64,000 nt of DNA from Saonia flava (GTDB lineage Bacteria > Bacteroidota > Bacteroidia > Flavobacteriales > Flavobacteriaceae). A program made the position numbers and the translations under genes. The stretch is taken from contig NZ_JAATJJ010000003.1 of NCBI RefSeq assembly GCF_011927795.1, positions 1 to 64,000 on the forward strand, read 5' to 3'. The notes under the pieces are model-generated. The model did not search any database. It was not told the DNA's origin and saw nothing but the letters and a program-made list of their open reading frames with translations. Shown here piece after piece: positions 47,598-55,852 of the stretch (positions within the stretch are counted from its first letter, which is position 1; the number at the start of each line of letters is the position of its first letter).

Positions 47598-48362
47598 ATG
47601 AAAATGACCGATAAGACAAGTAACATTCTATATTACAGCGGACTGATTTTACTCGCAATAGGAGCATTTGGATTGACTTTCGCTGCGTTCTTTGCAATAA
47701 TCGGACTGCCAGTTTTTGTAATCGGAGTTATTATGGTTTTCTTCTCTTTAAAAAAGACTTGGAAACAAAGACTAATTCCAATCGGAATTTTTATTATTGG
47801 AATAATAGCCTTTTGGCCAATATGGAGAGGAATAAATACTGTTGGACCAGAAGTTTTTTTAATCCCAGAAAATTATCGTGGACGAGTAAATATCATTTAT
47901 AAAAAAGATTGCGGAATAGAATTGGAAAAAACCGAAGAAGGATTAGTTTATAAAATACCGAATGACGGAATACTAATTCTTGACAATGAACAGAAATATG
48001 GTTTTATCGACCATAAATACTATTTGGTTGACCAAAATGGCAAACGAACTGAATTGCCAAAAATGGATGTTCGAGACTTTAATGAGGAATGGACTTTGGA
48101 GAAAAACCCTAACGAACCACCAAGAGACAAACTTGGAGTTTTTCATTGGGGAAGAACAGGAAGTATGGGAAAAATGATAGACGAAAATGGAGAGGTTTCT
48201 AACGAAGACGACCTTTACACTTTTAACGAATTTTACGTTTCGACTTATAGTGATTTAACAGAAAGATTTAATTTTAAGTACGAGCGAAAATTTGACTCAA
48301 TAAGAGATAATAAAATAGAAAAATGTAAAATAAATACTGTGCCCAACAATGGCTATAAGTAA
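47598..48362 (+). CDS. membrane protein, possibly DUF6843 (cassette 2)
   Basis: A 254-residue protein. Three hydrophobic helices lie at about residues 10-80, followed by a soluble domain starting VFLIPENYRGRVNIIY, resembling uncharacterised flavobacterial proteins. The start codon lies 12 bp after the cassette boundary, leaving no room for its own promoter. The last residues (VPNNGYK) are encoded by the left arm of site 2. The function is unknown. Confidence 0.65.
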   Translation: MKMTDKTSNILYYSGLILLAIGAFGLTFAAFFAIIGLPVFVIGVIMVFFSLKKTWKQRLIPIGIFIIGIIAFWPIWRGINTVGPEVFLIPENYRGRVNIIYKKDCGIELEKTEEGLVYKIPNDGILILDNEQKYGFIDHKYYLVDQNGKRTELPKMDVRDFNEEWTLEKNPNEPPRDKLGVFHWGRTGSMGKMIDENGEVSNEDDLYTFNEFYVSTYSDLTERFNFKYERKFDSIRDNKIEKCKINTVPNNGYK

Positions 48363-48473
48363 TTGCTTGTTCTCGCCTACTTCTGAAAATCCTCGCGGAT
48401 TTTCAGTTTGGTGTGTACTTGCAAAGTTAAGTGCTAAGCCACGCAACTACTCATAGCCTAGACCGTTAGCTGC
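48339..48473 (+). repeat. attC-like site 2 (end of cassette 2)
   Basis: 135 bp, from GTGCCCAAC, the exact complement of GTTGGGCAC at the start of cassette 2 (47586), to GTTAGCTGC. The tip holds an 8-bp hairpin GAAAATCC/GGATTTTC. Confidence 0.85.
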
Positions 48474-48590
48474 AACCTCCAACAAACTTTCTGCAAAATT
48501 TAAGAATCTGAATTTCAGTATTTTATAAAATTTTTACCACAGAAAATAAAAATAATTATCAATATTATTAACTGTCTGTTATATTTTATA

Positions 48591-48598
48591 TATATTTG
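48591..48598 (+). promoter_or_regulatory. candidate promoter of the retron cassette
   Basis: TATATTTG with a TTA about 20 bp upstream. Transcription would begin near 48605, at the start of the structured noncoding stretch. Confidence 0.5.
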
Positions 48599-48604
48599 CA
48601 TTAA

Positions 48605-48898
48605 TAAATAGTTCTTTGAAAAGATGTTTTGAAGTCGAATTGCTAAATGGAGTTCACTTGACAGCCTGAAAAGGCAACCCAATTGGGTATTTTAACGGCA
48701 CACATACCTCGCCCTATATATCAACTGATACATTAGGAGAGAATTATAAATGCAGTTATCTATTGCTTCTTATTTTATGAGGAGCAGGGAATTTTAAGTG
48801 AGTGTAAGAGAACATTGTTTACACATTTAGTAACAGGCAAATTTAGGCGAAGGAGCAGGGGCCAACAATAATGTTGTCCTGTAACTAAATATTTTTTT
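48605..48898 (+). ncRNA. candidate retron msr-msd noncoding RNA
   Basis: About 290 bases without an ORF lie between the promoter box and the first retron gene. The stretch is rich in short inverted repeats: ACCCAATTGGGT, GTGTAA/TTACAC, and TTAGTAACAGG/CCTGTAACTAA near the 3' end. GGAGCAGGG occurs twice. Retron RNAs sit at this place relative to their reverse transcriptase. I could not fix the branch G or the a1/a2 arms by eye. Confidence 0.5.
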
Positions 48899-48901
48899 AT
48901 T

Positions 48902-49120
48902 ATGTCTAGATTAAAACAAAATCGAAACATTGATAGTTTGATACAAAGTATCGAGACTATTAGAAAGAGCCAGTGTTCTCTTTCGGAGGAAGACGTAAAA
49001 GTCTTAAATGAAGCATTAGAAATTCTAGTGGTGCTTAAAAGAAAAAAGGGTAGAACGAACGAGCAAGTCCTAACGGAAATTGTGAAAGTCGTTGAATTAT
49101 TATCTAAATTTTTCCTTTAA
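48902..49120 (+). CDS. small helical protein of the retron cassette
   Basis: A 72-residue helical protein (SLIQSIETIRKSQCSLSEED, then LNEALEILVVLKRK). It starts 4 bp after the structured RNA region and lies 69 bp ahead of the HTH gene. No family is recognised. It may be a retron accessory component or an antitoxin-like partner. Confidence 0.5.
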   Translation: MSRLKQNRNIDSLIQSIETIRKSQCSLSEEDVKVLNEALEILVVLKRKKGRTNEQVLTEIVKVVELLSKFFL

Positions 49121-49189
49121 AAACAAAAGCTATGAACGTACAATGTAAATTAACAATCCGAACACTCCTTAATTTTTTACAATAAAAAA

Positions 49190-49480
49190 ATGGATTTAGG
49201 TATAACTATAAAAAATATTAGAAAGCAAAAAAAGCAAACTCAATCCGAGTTTGCTGCTTCTTGCGGTATAACTCAAACTTACCTCTCTCAAATAGAGAGT
49301 AATCAGAGAGAACCCAATCTTTCAACTTTGAAATTAATAAGTAATGGACTTAATGTGCCATTACCAATTTTATTTTTCTTGTCGCTAGACAAAGAAGATG
49401 TTCAACAAAACAAGAGAGAAGCTTTTGAAATTATTGGTCCTTCAGTAAAATCTCTTGTCAATGAATTCTTTGCAGTTTAA
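49190..49480 (+). CDS. XRE-type HTH protein, retron accessory
   Basis: A 96-residue protein with a clear XRE helix-turn-helix (QTQSEFAASCGITQTYLSQI, about residues 16-35). It overlaps the reverse transcriptase start by 20 bases, which implies translational coupling. Retrons with small HTH accessory proteins are a known class, so this may be the effector or regulator. Confidence 0.8.
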   Translation: MDLGITIKNIRKQKKQTQSEFAASCGITQTYLSQIESNQREPNLSTLKLISNGLNVPLPILFFLSLDKEDVQQNKREAFEIIGPSVKSLVNEFFAV

Positions 49481-50324
49481 AAAAAATGAATTCAAAAAAC
49501 TATGTGCTATTATTGGTTATAAGCCTTCGATAGTTTCAGAAGTAATTGCGAATATCGATAAGTACTACTACGAAAAGGTTGAAGTCAAAAAGGATAAAAA
49601 AACTGGAGAAGTTAAAAAGTATAAGGATGGAACGGTCAAAAAAAGAACAATCCATCCTTCTACTAAAGAACTAAAAGCAATTCAAAAATCCATTAAAAAG
49701 AATATTCTTGCACCGATTCAACTCCCAAATGAAATACACGGTGGAGTAAAAAAGAGAAGCAACATTACAAACGCTAAACCGCATAAAGGCAATAAGTATA
49801 TATTTACAACAGACCTACAGGATTTTTATCCAAATATTAGTCATAGCTATGTACACAAAACTTATTTAAGTCTCGGTTTTTCAAATCACTTCTCAAACTC
49901 ATTAACAAAACTTACAACTTGGAAATTTGCTCTTCCACAAGGAACTCCAACGAGTACACATATTTCTAATTTAGTTTTTCTTCAAACAGACCGTGAATTA
50001 ATACAATTATGTAATGCGAATAACATTACATATACACGATACGTGGACGATTTGACATTTTCATCTCCTATTGATTTTAAACATCTCCTCAACGATATTC
50101 TAGACATTGTTAGAAATAATAATTTCAATTTGAGCTATCGTAAAACTAAATATAAAGGAAATCAAACAGTAACAGGAATTAATATATTCCTTAACAAAAT
50201 AGAAGCTCCGGAGCATATAAAAGAAAAGTCGAAAATTGAGTTAGAAACTAATGCTGAACAGAAACCATATTCAATCTATTTGAATAACATTTCGAAAGAA
50301 AATAAGAAAAAAGGCAGCAGCTAA
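49461..50324 (+). CDS. retron reverse transcriptase
   Basis: A 287-residue RT. Retron-specific marks are present: NAKPH (the NAxxH motif) before the first catalytic block, and VTG in QTVTGINI. The catalytic blocks are TTDLQDFYPNI, LPQGTPTSTHISNL and YVDD in YTRYVDDLTFSS. It should copy the msd into DNA for phage defence. I use the ATG at 49461; a TTG two codons upstream is also possible. The stop codon lies inside the left core of site 3. Confidence 0.9.
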   Translation: MNSLQFKKNEFKKLCAIIGYKPSIVSEVIANIDKYYYEKVEVKKDKKTGEVKKYKDGTVKKRTIHPSTKELKAIQKSIKKNILAPIQLPNEIHGGVKKRSNITNAKPHKGNKYIFTTDLQDFYPNISHSYVHKTYLSLGFSNHFSNSLTKLTTWKFALPQGTPTSTHISNLVFLQTDRELIQLCNANNITYTRYVDDLTFSSPIDFKHLLNDILDIVRNNNFNLSYRKTKYKGNQTVTGINIFLNKIEAPEHIKEKSKIELETNAEQKPYSIYLNNISKENKKKGSS

Positions 50325-50521
50325 CAATGTATAAAAAAAATAGGGGGAATAGTGCTTAATCAAAGGGTTCGTGCGTGTTTACCAAGTCGCCAAATTTTTA
50401 AATTTGGCTTAATAAAAAAAGAGTAAAATAATTAACAAAATTTAAAAATTCGGCTTGTACATAATCCGAAAAGTAAGCGTCTACAACTGCCCTACTTTTC
50501 TTATACGAGACCGTTACCAAT
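50317..50521 (+). repeat. attC-like site 3 (end of cassette 3, retron)
   Basis: 205 bp of the long type, from GCAGCTAAC, the exact complement of GTTAGCTGC (48465), to GTTACCAAT. An internal hairpin (GCCAAATTTTTAAATTTGGC) adds to the outer arms. Confidence 0.85.
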
Positions 50522-50871
50522 CAGTACGCTTCGGTTTGTTTTTGTTCAAAAAAATAGGTTAAGCTGACAAAAATAGTTTATCCGATTAGTGGTGCTTGAG
50601 AGTTCCTTATAGATTAGATCTATCATCTACCGTTCCTATTTTCAGGTGTAAGCCGTCATCATTTTTTACTTGGTGGGAAGGTGCTTGTCTGTTTTAGGCT
50701 TATTTGTGGTCGTCTGGCTTGTCCGGAAGGGTAGGGAAGCGCTCCGTTTGGTAACACCGCATATAATTTAGAGCTCACTTCGTTGATCAAGGAAAAACAT
50801 TATCTTTAACGAAAGGGCTTACTCGGAAAGATATACACGAGTGAAATCGCTCCAAATCATATACAATACCG
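50514..50871 (+). mobile_element. ORF-less cassette 4
   Basis: A 358-bp cassette with no convincing ORF on either strand (longest start-to-stop about 26 codons on the minus strand). Its body, 50522-50746, is less AT-rich than its neighbours. It opens GTTACCAAT and its own site begins TTTGGTAAC, 8 of 9 complementary. It could carry a small RNA, a promoter, or be a decayed cassette. Confidence 0.65.
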
Positions 50872-50879
50872 TTAGCGGT
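50747..50879 (+). repeat. attC-like site 4 (end of cassette 4)
   Basis: 133 bp, from TTTGGTAAC to GTTAGCGGT. Outer arms: AACACCGCATATAATTTAGAGC region against GCTCCAAATCATATACAATACCGTT region. One base of the nine-base core complement differs. Confidence 0.75.
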
Positions 50880-50916
50880 CATTGTAAAATAACACCCAAC
50901 AAACTTCAAACCAACA

Positions 50917-51294
50917 TCAGACCTTAACAAAATTATCTCTTGACTTTTCAATAGCAGACATATTCGATTTCGCCCATTGTTCCAAATTATCAATAAGTGG
51001 AACAAGTGATTTGCCTAAATTTGTAATTGTATATTCTACTCTGGGTGGTACTTCGGGATAAATAGTACGTATTAAAAACCCGTCAGCTTCCAAAGTTCTT
51101 AGGGTAACAGTTAGCATTTTTTGCGATATATCAGAACCAATCGCTTTATTGATTTCATTGAAACGTAAAGTTTCTTTTTTACCTAATATAAGTAAAACCA
51201 GCAATGACCATTTGTCGCCAAAACGGTCTAACACTTTCCTTACAGGACAATTTTTAAAGTCGAAATCTGATTCTAAAGCATTTATTTTTTTCAT
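50917..51294 (-). CDS. HxlR-family transcription regulator (cassette 5)
   Basis: A 125-residue winged-helix regulator with the HxlR core: CPVRKVLDRFGDKWSLLVLL, then RFNEINKAIG, QKMLTVTLRTLEADGFL and RVEYTITNLGKSL. It is the only gene in the array that faces the recombinase. It is divergent from the DUF3500 gene, with operator-like palindromes between them, so it probably controls that gene and itself. Confidence 0.9.
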   Translation of the reverse strand: MKKINALESDFDFKNCPVRKVLDRFGDKWSLLVLLILGKKETLRFNEINKAIGSDISQKMLTVTLRTLEADGFLIRTIYPEVPPRVEYTITNLGKSLVPLIDNLEQWAKSNMSAIEKSRDNFVKV

Positions 51295-51319
51295 AACATA
51301 TTGATTATCAATAAAAATA

Positions 51320-51341
51320 ACTTTAAAGTAATAAAGTTACT
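51320..51341. promoter_or_regulatory. operator-like palindromes between hxlR-type and DUF3500 genes
   Basis: ACTTTAAAGT (51320-51329) is a perfect 10-bp palindrome. It overlaps AGTAATAAAGTTACT (51327-51341), an inverted repeat. They sit 26 bp before the regulator's start codon. Confidence 0.45.
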
Positions 51342-51443
51342 GTAAAGTGCCTTCTTGCATATTTTAACAAACTAAATTATATTTACACTCTTTTAATAAA
51401 GCAACTAACTTTTAGTAATTAAAGGTAATTAAATATTTTTAAT

Positions 51444-52637
51444 ATGAAAAAAATAACATTTCTTATCGCTGTTTATTTGTTTGTAATGTTTTCCAAACAA
51501 ATAAATTATGCTTATGCACAAACAAATTTAGAGGCTATGAAAGAACGCTTTTTGAAGGCTGAAAACGAAAATATTAACAAACCTTTTCAAGGAATTATAA
51601 CGTCAAACGGTGTTGAAAAATGGCTGTTTCCAATTCAAGTTACAGGTATATCAACCAAGCCCATAAAAAAAGCGGCAGAATCCTTTTTGAAATCGTTGAG
51701 CAAAGAACAATTGACAAAAACGCAGTTTGAAATTCAAAATAACGAATGGCAAAAGTGGGCGAATATAGACAATGGTTTATACAATCGTCAAGGAATTAGT
51801 ATTAAAGAAATGAGCCAATCTCAACGGAAATTAGCGTTTAGCTTGATGAAAAAAGCTTTGAGTGCCAAAGGCTTACAACTGAGCAAAGACATAATGAAGA
51901 CCGACCAAACCCTTAGAGAGCTTAATTATAATGACCCACGCTTTGATGAAGAACTTTATTATTTTACAATAATGGGCAAGCCATCAAAAACTGAACCTTG
52001 GGGCTGGCAGATTGACGGTCATCATCTAGTTATCAATTATTTTATTTTGGGAGACCAAGTAGTAATGACACCTACTTTTATGGGTGGCGAGCCAATAATA
52101 ACAACATCGGGCAAATATATTGGAAATACACTTTTTCAAGATGAGCAAAATCTTGGTTTGACTTTTATGCAATCCCTGACTGCCGAACAACAACAAAAAG
52201 CAACATTATCACCAGACAAAAAAAGGAATGATATACAAGCCGAAGCATTTTCTGACAATAAAACGTTGGATTATCAAGGCTTAATAGTTTCAGAAATGAC
52301 AGAAGAACAAAAAACCAAATTATTGGAATTGACAAATCAATACATTTCTAATATAGAAGACGGGCACGCCAAAGTCAAAATGGAGGACATTAAAAAACAT
52401 TTGAAAAATACATACTTTGCTTGGGTTGGAAAAATGGACAAAGATGCAGTATTTTATTATCGGATTCATAGCCCTGTTGTTTTAATAGAATTTGACCATC
52501 AAGGTGCAGTAGGAATAAGAACTCAAAGTAGAGAAGCAACTCGAAATCACATACATACTATGGTGCGAACACCCAATGGAAATGATTACGGAAAAGATTT
52601 ATTGCAACAACATTTGAGGGAACAACATAAACATTAA
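51444..52637 (+). CDS. exported DUF3500 protein (cassette 5)
   Basis: A 397-residue exported protein (signal peptide ending AYAQ). DUF3500 marks include KEPWGWQIDGHH-type sequence (here TEPWGWQIDGHHLVINY) and late HSPVVLIEFDHQGAVG. The function of the family is unknown. The histidine-rich blocks could bind metal. It is divergent from the HxlR regulator in the same cassette, so the pair travels as a regulated unit. Confidence 0.85.
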   Translation: MKKITFLIAVYLFVMFSKQINYAYAQTNLEAMKERFLKAENENINKPFQGIITSNGVEKWLFPIQVTGISTKPIKKAAESFLKSLSKEQLTKTQFEIQNNEWQKWANIDNGLYNRQGISIKEMSQSQRKLAFSLMKKALSAKGLQLSKDIMKTDQTLRELNYNDPRFDEELYYFTIMGKPSKTEPWGWQIDGHHLVINYFILGDQVVMTPTFMGGEPIITTSGKYIGNTLFQDEQNLGLTFMQSLTAEQQQKATLSPDKKRNDIQAEAFSDNKTLDYQGLIVSEMTEEQKTKLLELTNQYISNIEDGHAKVKMEDIKKHLKNTYFAWVGKMDKDAVFYYRIHSPVVLIEFDHQGAVGIRTQSREATRNHIHTMVRTPNGNDYGKDLLQQHLREQHKH

Positions 52638-52674
52638 ATCTTAAATAATAATTTAACTGCAGACAAAACAACGA

Positions 52675-52878
52675 ACCGCTAACAATGGCTATAGCCAATA
52701 GGGCGGCAAGTACCGAATTTAAAGGCTTGGGCGTGTTTGCCAAGTCCGCCAAATCTTTTGGATTTGGCTTTTAGAATAAAAAAGATAAAAACAAAACACA
52801 AAAGCTTTGGCTACGGGCTAAACGGAAAGGAAAGTGCCTATTATCTGCCCTACTTGCCATAGCCGCAACGTTATGCCC
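52675..52878 (+). repeat. attC-like site 5 (end of cassette 5)
   Basis: 204 bp of the long type, from ACCGCTAAC, the exact complement of GTTAGCGGT (50871), to GTTATGCCC. An internal hairpin GCCAAATC/GATTTGGC is present. Confidence 0.85.
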
Positions 52879-52884
52879 AATTAA

Positions 52885-52946
52885 AAAACCAACCGCACAT
52901 TTTAGCACTTTCGGTTTTTCCCGACACAAAAATCCAACGCTATAAA
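52885..52946 (+). repeat. secondary repeat at the start of cassette 6
   Basis: CCAACCGCACATTTTAGCAC and CCGACAC, with AACGCTATAAAAACC at the end, resemble the copy at 43395 and the longer copies at 47341 and 55018. Confidence 0.5.
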
Positions 52947-52999
52947 AACCAAAAAAGCTAAAATTTTTCCAACGCTTTGGATTTGCTTTATTTATGTAT

Positions 53000-53029
53000 T
53001 TGCTTAAATAAGAAATAAACGTAACTTTG
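53000..53029 (+). promoter_or_regulatory. promoter of the metal-transport cassette
   Basis: TTG (53000-53002), 19 bp, TAACTTTG (53022-53029): a full Bacteroidota match. The start codon of the ArsR gene is 4 bp downstream, so the transcript would be nearly leaderless. Confidence 0.75.
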
Positions 53030-53033
53030 TTTT

Positions 53034-53408
53034 ATGGAAAATAATTCTTGCATTAGACAACAAGCCGATATTGAACAAATAAATCGTTGCAAAGACACAG
53101 TTTCAGAATTAAATGAATCGTTCGACTATTTGGCAAACGGACTTTCATTAGTCGGAAATAGCGTTCGGCTGAAAATTCTTTACCTACTCTTTGAAGAAAA
53201 AAGACTTTGTGTTTGTGATTTGAGCGATATTCTTGGAATGAACATTTCTGCTATTTCCCAACACTTAAGGAAAATGAAAGACCGAAATCTATTAGAAACC
53301 GATAGAGAAGCCCAAACAATTTTTTACTCACTAACTGCTGAATACGAAAAAATGTTAAATCCATTCTTTGAAATAATCGATAAAAACAAAATTTTAGAGT
53401 CGATATGA
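53034..53408 (+). CDS. ArsR-family metal-sensing repressor (cassette 6)
   Basis: A 124-residue winged-helix repressor: LSLVGNSVRLKILYLLFEEK, then CVCDLSDILGMNISAISQHL. The two cysteines in CVCDL are in the classic metal-sensing place. It heads the metal operon and overlaps the MerTP gene as ATGA, so it probably represses its own operon until metal is present. Confidence 0.9.
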   Translation: MENNSCIRQQADIEQINRCKDTVSELNESFDYLANGLSLVGNSVRLKILYLLFEEKRLCVCDLSDILGMNISAISQHLRKMKDRNLLETDREAQTIFYSLTAEYEKMLNPFFEIIDKNKILESI

Positions 53409-54004
53409 AAAGTGAAAACAAATTAATCGGTGCAGGTTTGTTAACTGCAATTACAGCTTCTTTATGTTGTATTACACCAGTTTTGGCTCTTATCGCAGGA
53501 ACAAGCGGAATTGCTTCAACATTTTCTTGGATAGAACCTTTTAGACCTTATTTAATCGGACTGACAATTTTAGTTCTTGGTTTTGCTTGGTTTCAAAAAT
53601 TAAAACCTCAAAAAGAAATTGACTGTGAATGTGAGACGGACGAAAAACCAAAATTTATACAATCAAAAAAGTTTTTAGGAATTGTAACCGTATTTGCAGT
53701 TGTAATGTTGGCTTTCCCATACTATTCAGGAATTTTTTACCCAAATACAGAAAAGCAAATAATCGTAGTTGACAAATCGGACATTAAAACAACTGAATTT
53801 AAAATTAGCGGAATGACTTGTGCGAGTTGCGAAGAACACGTCAATCACGAAGTAAATAAACTCAACGGAATTGTAAACTCAAAAGCGTCCTACAAAAATG
53901 GAAACGCAATCATTGAATTTGACAAGACAAAAACCAATGAAACGGAAATTGAGAAAGCAATTAACTCAACAGGTTATAAAGTAACCGACAAAAAAGAAAA
54001 TTAA
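53405..54004 (+). CDS. MerT-MerP fusion-type mercuric transport protein
   Basis: A 199-residue protein with membrane helices at about 10-30, 45-60 and 90-110. SLCCITPVLALIAG carries the Cys pair of MerT in the first helix. The C-terminal HMA domain (about 130-195) has GMTCASCEEHV, the MerP metal site. It should bring Hg(II) into the cell. No mercuric reductase is in this cassette. Confidence 0.85.
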   Translation: MKSENKLIGAGLLTAITASLCCITPVLALIAGTSGIASTFSWIEPFRPYLIGLTILVLGFAWFQKLKPQKEIDCECETDEKPKFIQSKKFLGIVTVFAVVMLAFPYYSGIFYPNTEKQIIVVDKSDIKTTEFKISGMTCASCEEHVNHEVNKLNGIVNSKASYKNGNAIIEFDKTKTNETEIEKAINSTGYKVTDKKEN

Positions 54005-54210
54005 TGGAAACTATATTAAAATCTGAAATAACTTGTCCAAACTGCGGACATAAAAAAGTGGAAGATATGCCAACAAACGCTTGTCAATTCTTTTACGAGT
54101 GTGAGAATTGCAAAACGGTGTTGAAACCAAACGAGGGAGATTGCTGTGTTTATTGTTCATACGGAACAGTACCTTGCCCACCAATTCAAGAAAATAAAAG
54201 TTGTTGTTAG
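54004..54210 (+). CDS. GDCCVxC-domain small metal-binding protein
   Basis: A 68-residue cysteine-rich protein with CPNC, CENC, GDCCVYC and terminal SCC. The GDCCVxC family is commonly found in mercury operons and is thought to bind metal. The start is one base before the stop of the MerTP gene, so the two are coupled. Confidence 0.88.
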   Translation: METILKSEITCPNCGHKKVEDMPTNACQFFYECENCKTVLKPNEGDCCVYCSYGTVPCPPIQENKSCC

Positions 54211-54215
54211 GAAAT

Positions 54216-55010
54216 ATGCAAAAGACAATCTTTGAAATAACCAAAATGGACTGTCCTTCAGAGGAAAATTTAATCCGAATGAAATTGGATGCAATTTCAA
54301 GTATTGTGAATTTGGACTTTGATATTCCGAATCGAAAATTGACCGTTTTTCACAGCGGAGAAACCGACCAAATCGAAAAGTCCGTTATCGAACTAAATTT
54401 AGGCGGAAAGAAAATTTCGACCGAACAGACCAACCAAACGGAATTTAAAGAAAATGCAAACCAAAAAAAGCTACTTTGGTCTGTTCTTGTAATCAATTTT
54501 GCCTTTTTCGTTATCGAAATGACAACTGGAATAATCTCAAAATCAATGGGACTTATTGCCGACAGTTTGGATATGCTTGCGGACAGTTTCGTTTACGGAA
54601 TTAGCCTGTTTGCAGTTGGCGGAACGTTGATTAAGAAAAAACGGATTGCAAAACTTGCTGGATATTTTCAAATAACACTTGCGATTATTGGATTTGTAGA
54701 AGTTTTAAGAAGATTTTTCGGAGGCGAGAAACTTCCCGACTTTTCGACAATGATTATTGTTTCGATTTTTGCACTTATCGCAAACGGAATTTGCCTTTAC
54801 ATTTTGCAAAAGTCAAAGAGCAAAGAAGAAGCGCATATGAAAGCGAGTATGATTTTTACCTCAAATGATGTTATCATAAATTTGGGAGTTATAATCGCTG
54901 GATTTTTGGTAAATTGGTTGAACTCAAGCAAACCTGACTTAATTATTGGAACAATTGTTTTTGGTTTGGTAATTCAAGGAGCGTTTAGAATTTTAAAATT
55001 GAGCAAGTAA
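54216..55010 (+). CDS. cation diffusion facilitator-like efflux protein with N-terminal HMA-like domain
   Basis: A 264-residue protein. Residues 1-75 look like a reduced metal-binding HMA-type domain (EITKMDCPSEENLIR). Helices follow at about 85-105, 112-132, 150-165, 180-200 and 215-260. ADSLDMLADSFVYGISL is the CDF metal-site helix. It should export a divalent metal. Start at the ATG 54216, 5 bp after the upstream stop. Confidence 0.8.
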   Translation: MQKTIFEITKMDCPSEENLIRMKLDAISSIVNLDFDIPNRKLTVFHSGETDQIEKSVIELNLGGKKISTEQTNQTEFKENANQKKLLWSVLVINFAFFVIEMTTGIISKSMGLIADSLDMLADSFVYGISLFAVGGTLIKKKRIAKLAGYFQITLAIIGFVEVLRRFFGGEKLPDFSTMIIVSIFALIANGICLYILQKSKSKEEAHMKASMIFTSNDVIINLGVIIAGFLVNWLNSSKPDLIIGTIVFGLVIQGAFRILKLSK

Positions 55011-55017
55011 CTGAATA

Positions 55018-55115
55018 GCCAACGCTTAAGCCATACACATTTACAATTCGCACAAGCCGACACGCAATCCGAAAATTGCAAAAGAGTATGTCTTTGCCAA
55101 CGCTAAAAACAGAAC
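55018..55115 (+). repeat. secondary repeat at the end of cassette 6
   Basis: A 98-bp noncoding copy with AAGCCATACACATTT and TTGCAAAAGAGTATGTCTTT, closely similar to 47341-47450 in cassette 1. Confidence 0.65.
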
Positions 55116-55129
55116 GTGAAAAATAAAAT

Positions 55130-55200
55130 GGGCATAACAATATGTATAGTGCATAGCACCCTGCGGGATGCTACGACACCATACACGGAACGTTACCATA
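55130..55200 (+). repeat. attC-like site 6 (end of cassette 6), short type
   Basis: Only 71 bp, from GGGCATAAC, the exact complement of GTTATGCCC (52870), to GTTACCATA. Its size is near that of classical short attC sites. Confidence 0.85.
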
Positions 55201-55204
55201 TATA

Positions 55205-55846
55205 TTGAAAACTGCATCACATATTATTATCGTTTTGATTCTACAAATAGGGACTTGGTCTGTTTGCGGACAAAAGTCATTCCATGAAAATATTCTTGGT
55301 ACTTGGGTACATGAAAAACCAGATAAAAACCCTGAATTTTTATTGGATTCGGAGGATTCACCAAAGTCGACTAAAAAAAGTATAAGTCTATACTATTTTC
55401 AAAAAGACAGGATATTGGATATCAAAAAGACTTATGGACAATTCAAGACGGACTATTCTATTTCTGACTCAACATTAAACTTAGGTGTACGGAAATATAA
55501 AATAATTGAATTTACCCAAAACAAACTATTAGTAGAGGAGTTTGGAGATTTGGTCATTTTTAAAAAAAAACTAGAATTCAAAAGAACTGACAAAAGAATT
55601 GAACCAATTCCTGCAAGAGAAAAAATAATCGAATCCTATAAAAACGGCAATCCAAAGATTTCTGGAGAAAAACAAAATGGATTTGAAAATGGAATATGGA
55701 CAGAGTGGTATGAAAATGGGCATGTTAAATCAGTAATCTACTATAATATGGGAGCTCCTTTAATGACGGCCAAGTTTAATAATAAAGGAAAACTGATTTC
55801 AGAAAACTGGTTTGATTTATATTCAAACTCTGTACGGACAAATTAA
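55205..55846 (+). CDS. exported MORN/YwqK-like protein (cassette 7)
   Basis: A 213-residue exported protein (signal peptide ending SVCGQ). The N-terminal domain resembles lipocalin-like DUF proteins (HENILGTWVHEKP). The C-terminal third has MORN-type repeats (YKNGNPKISGEKQNGFENG, WTEWYENGHVKSV), as in YwqK-family proteins. It starts with TTG only 13 bp after the cassette boundary. Confidence 0.65.
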   Translation: MKTASHIIIVLILQIGTWSVCGQKSFHENILGTWVHEKPDKNPEFLLDSEDSPKSTKKSISLYYFQKDRILDIKKTYGQFKTDYSISDSTLNLGVRKYKIIEFTQNKLLVEEFGDLVIFKKKLEFKRTDKRIEPIPAREKIIESYKNGNPKISGEKQNGFENGIWTEWYENGHVKSVIYYNMGAPLMTAKFNNKGKLISENWFDLYSNSVRTN

Positions 55847-55852
55847 AATACA

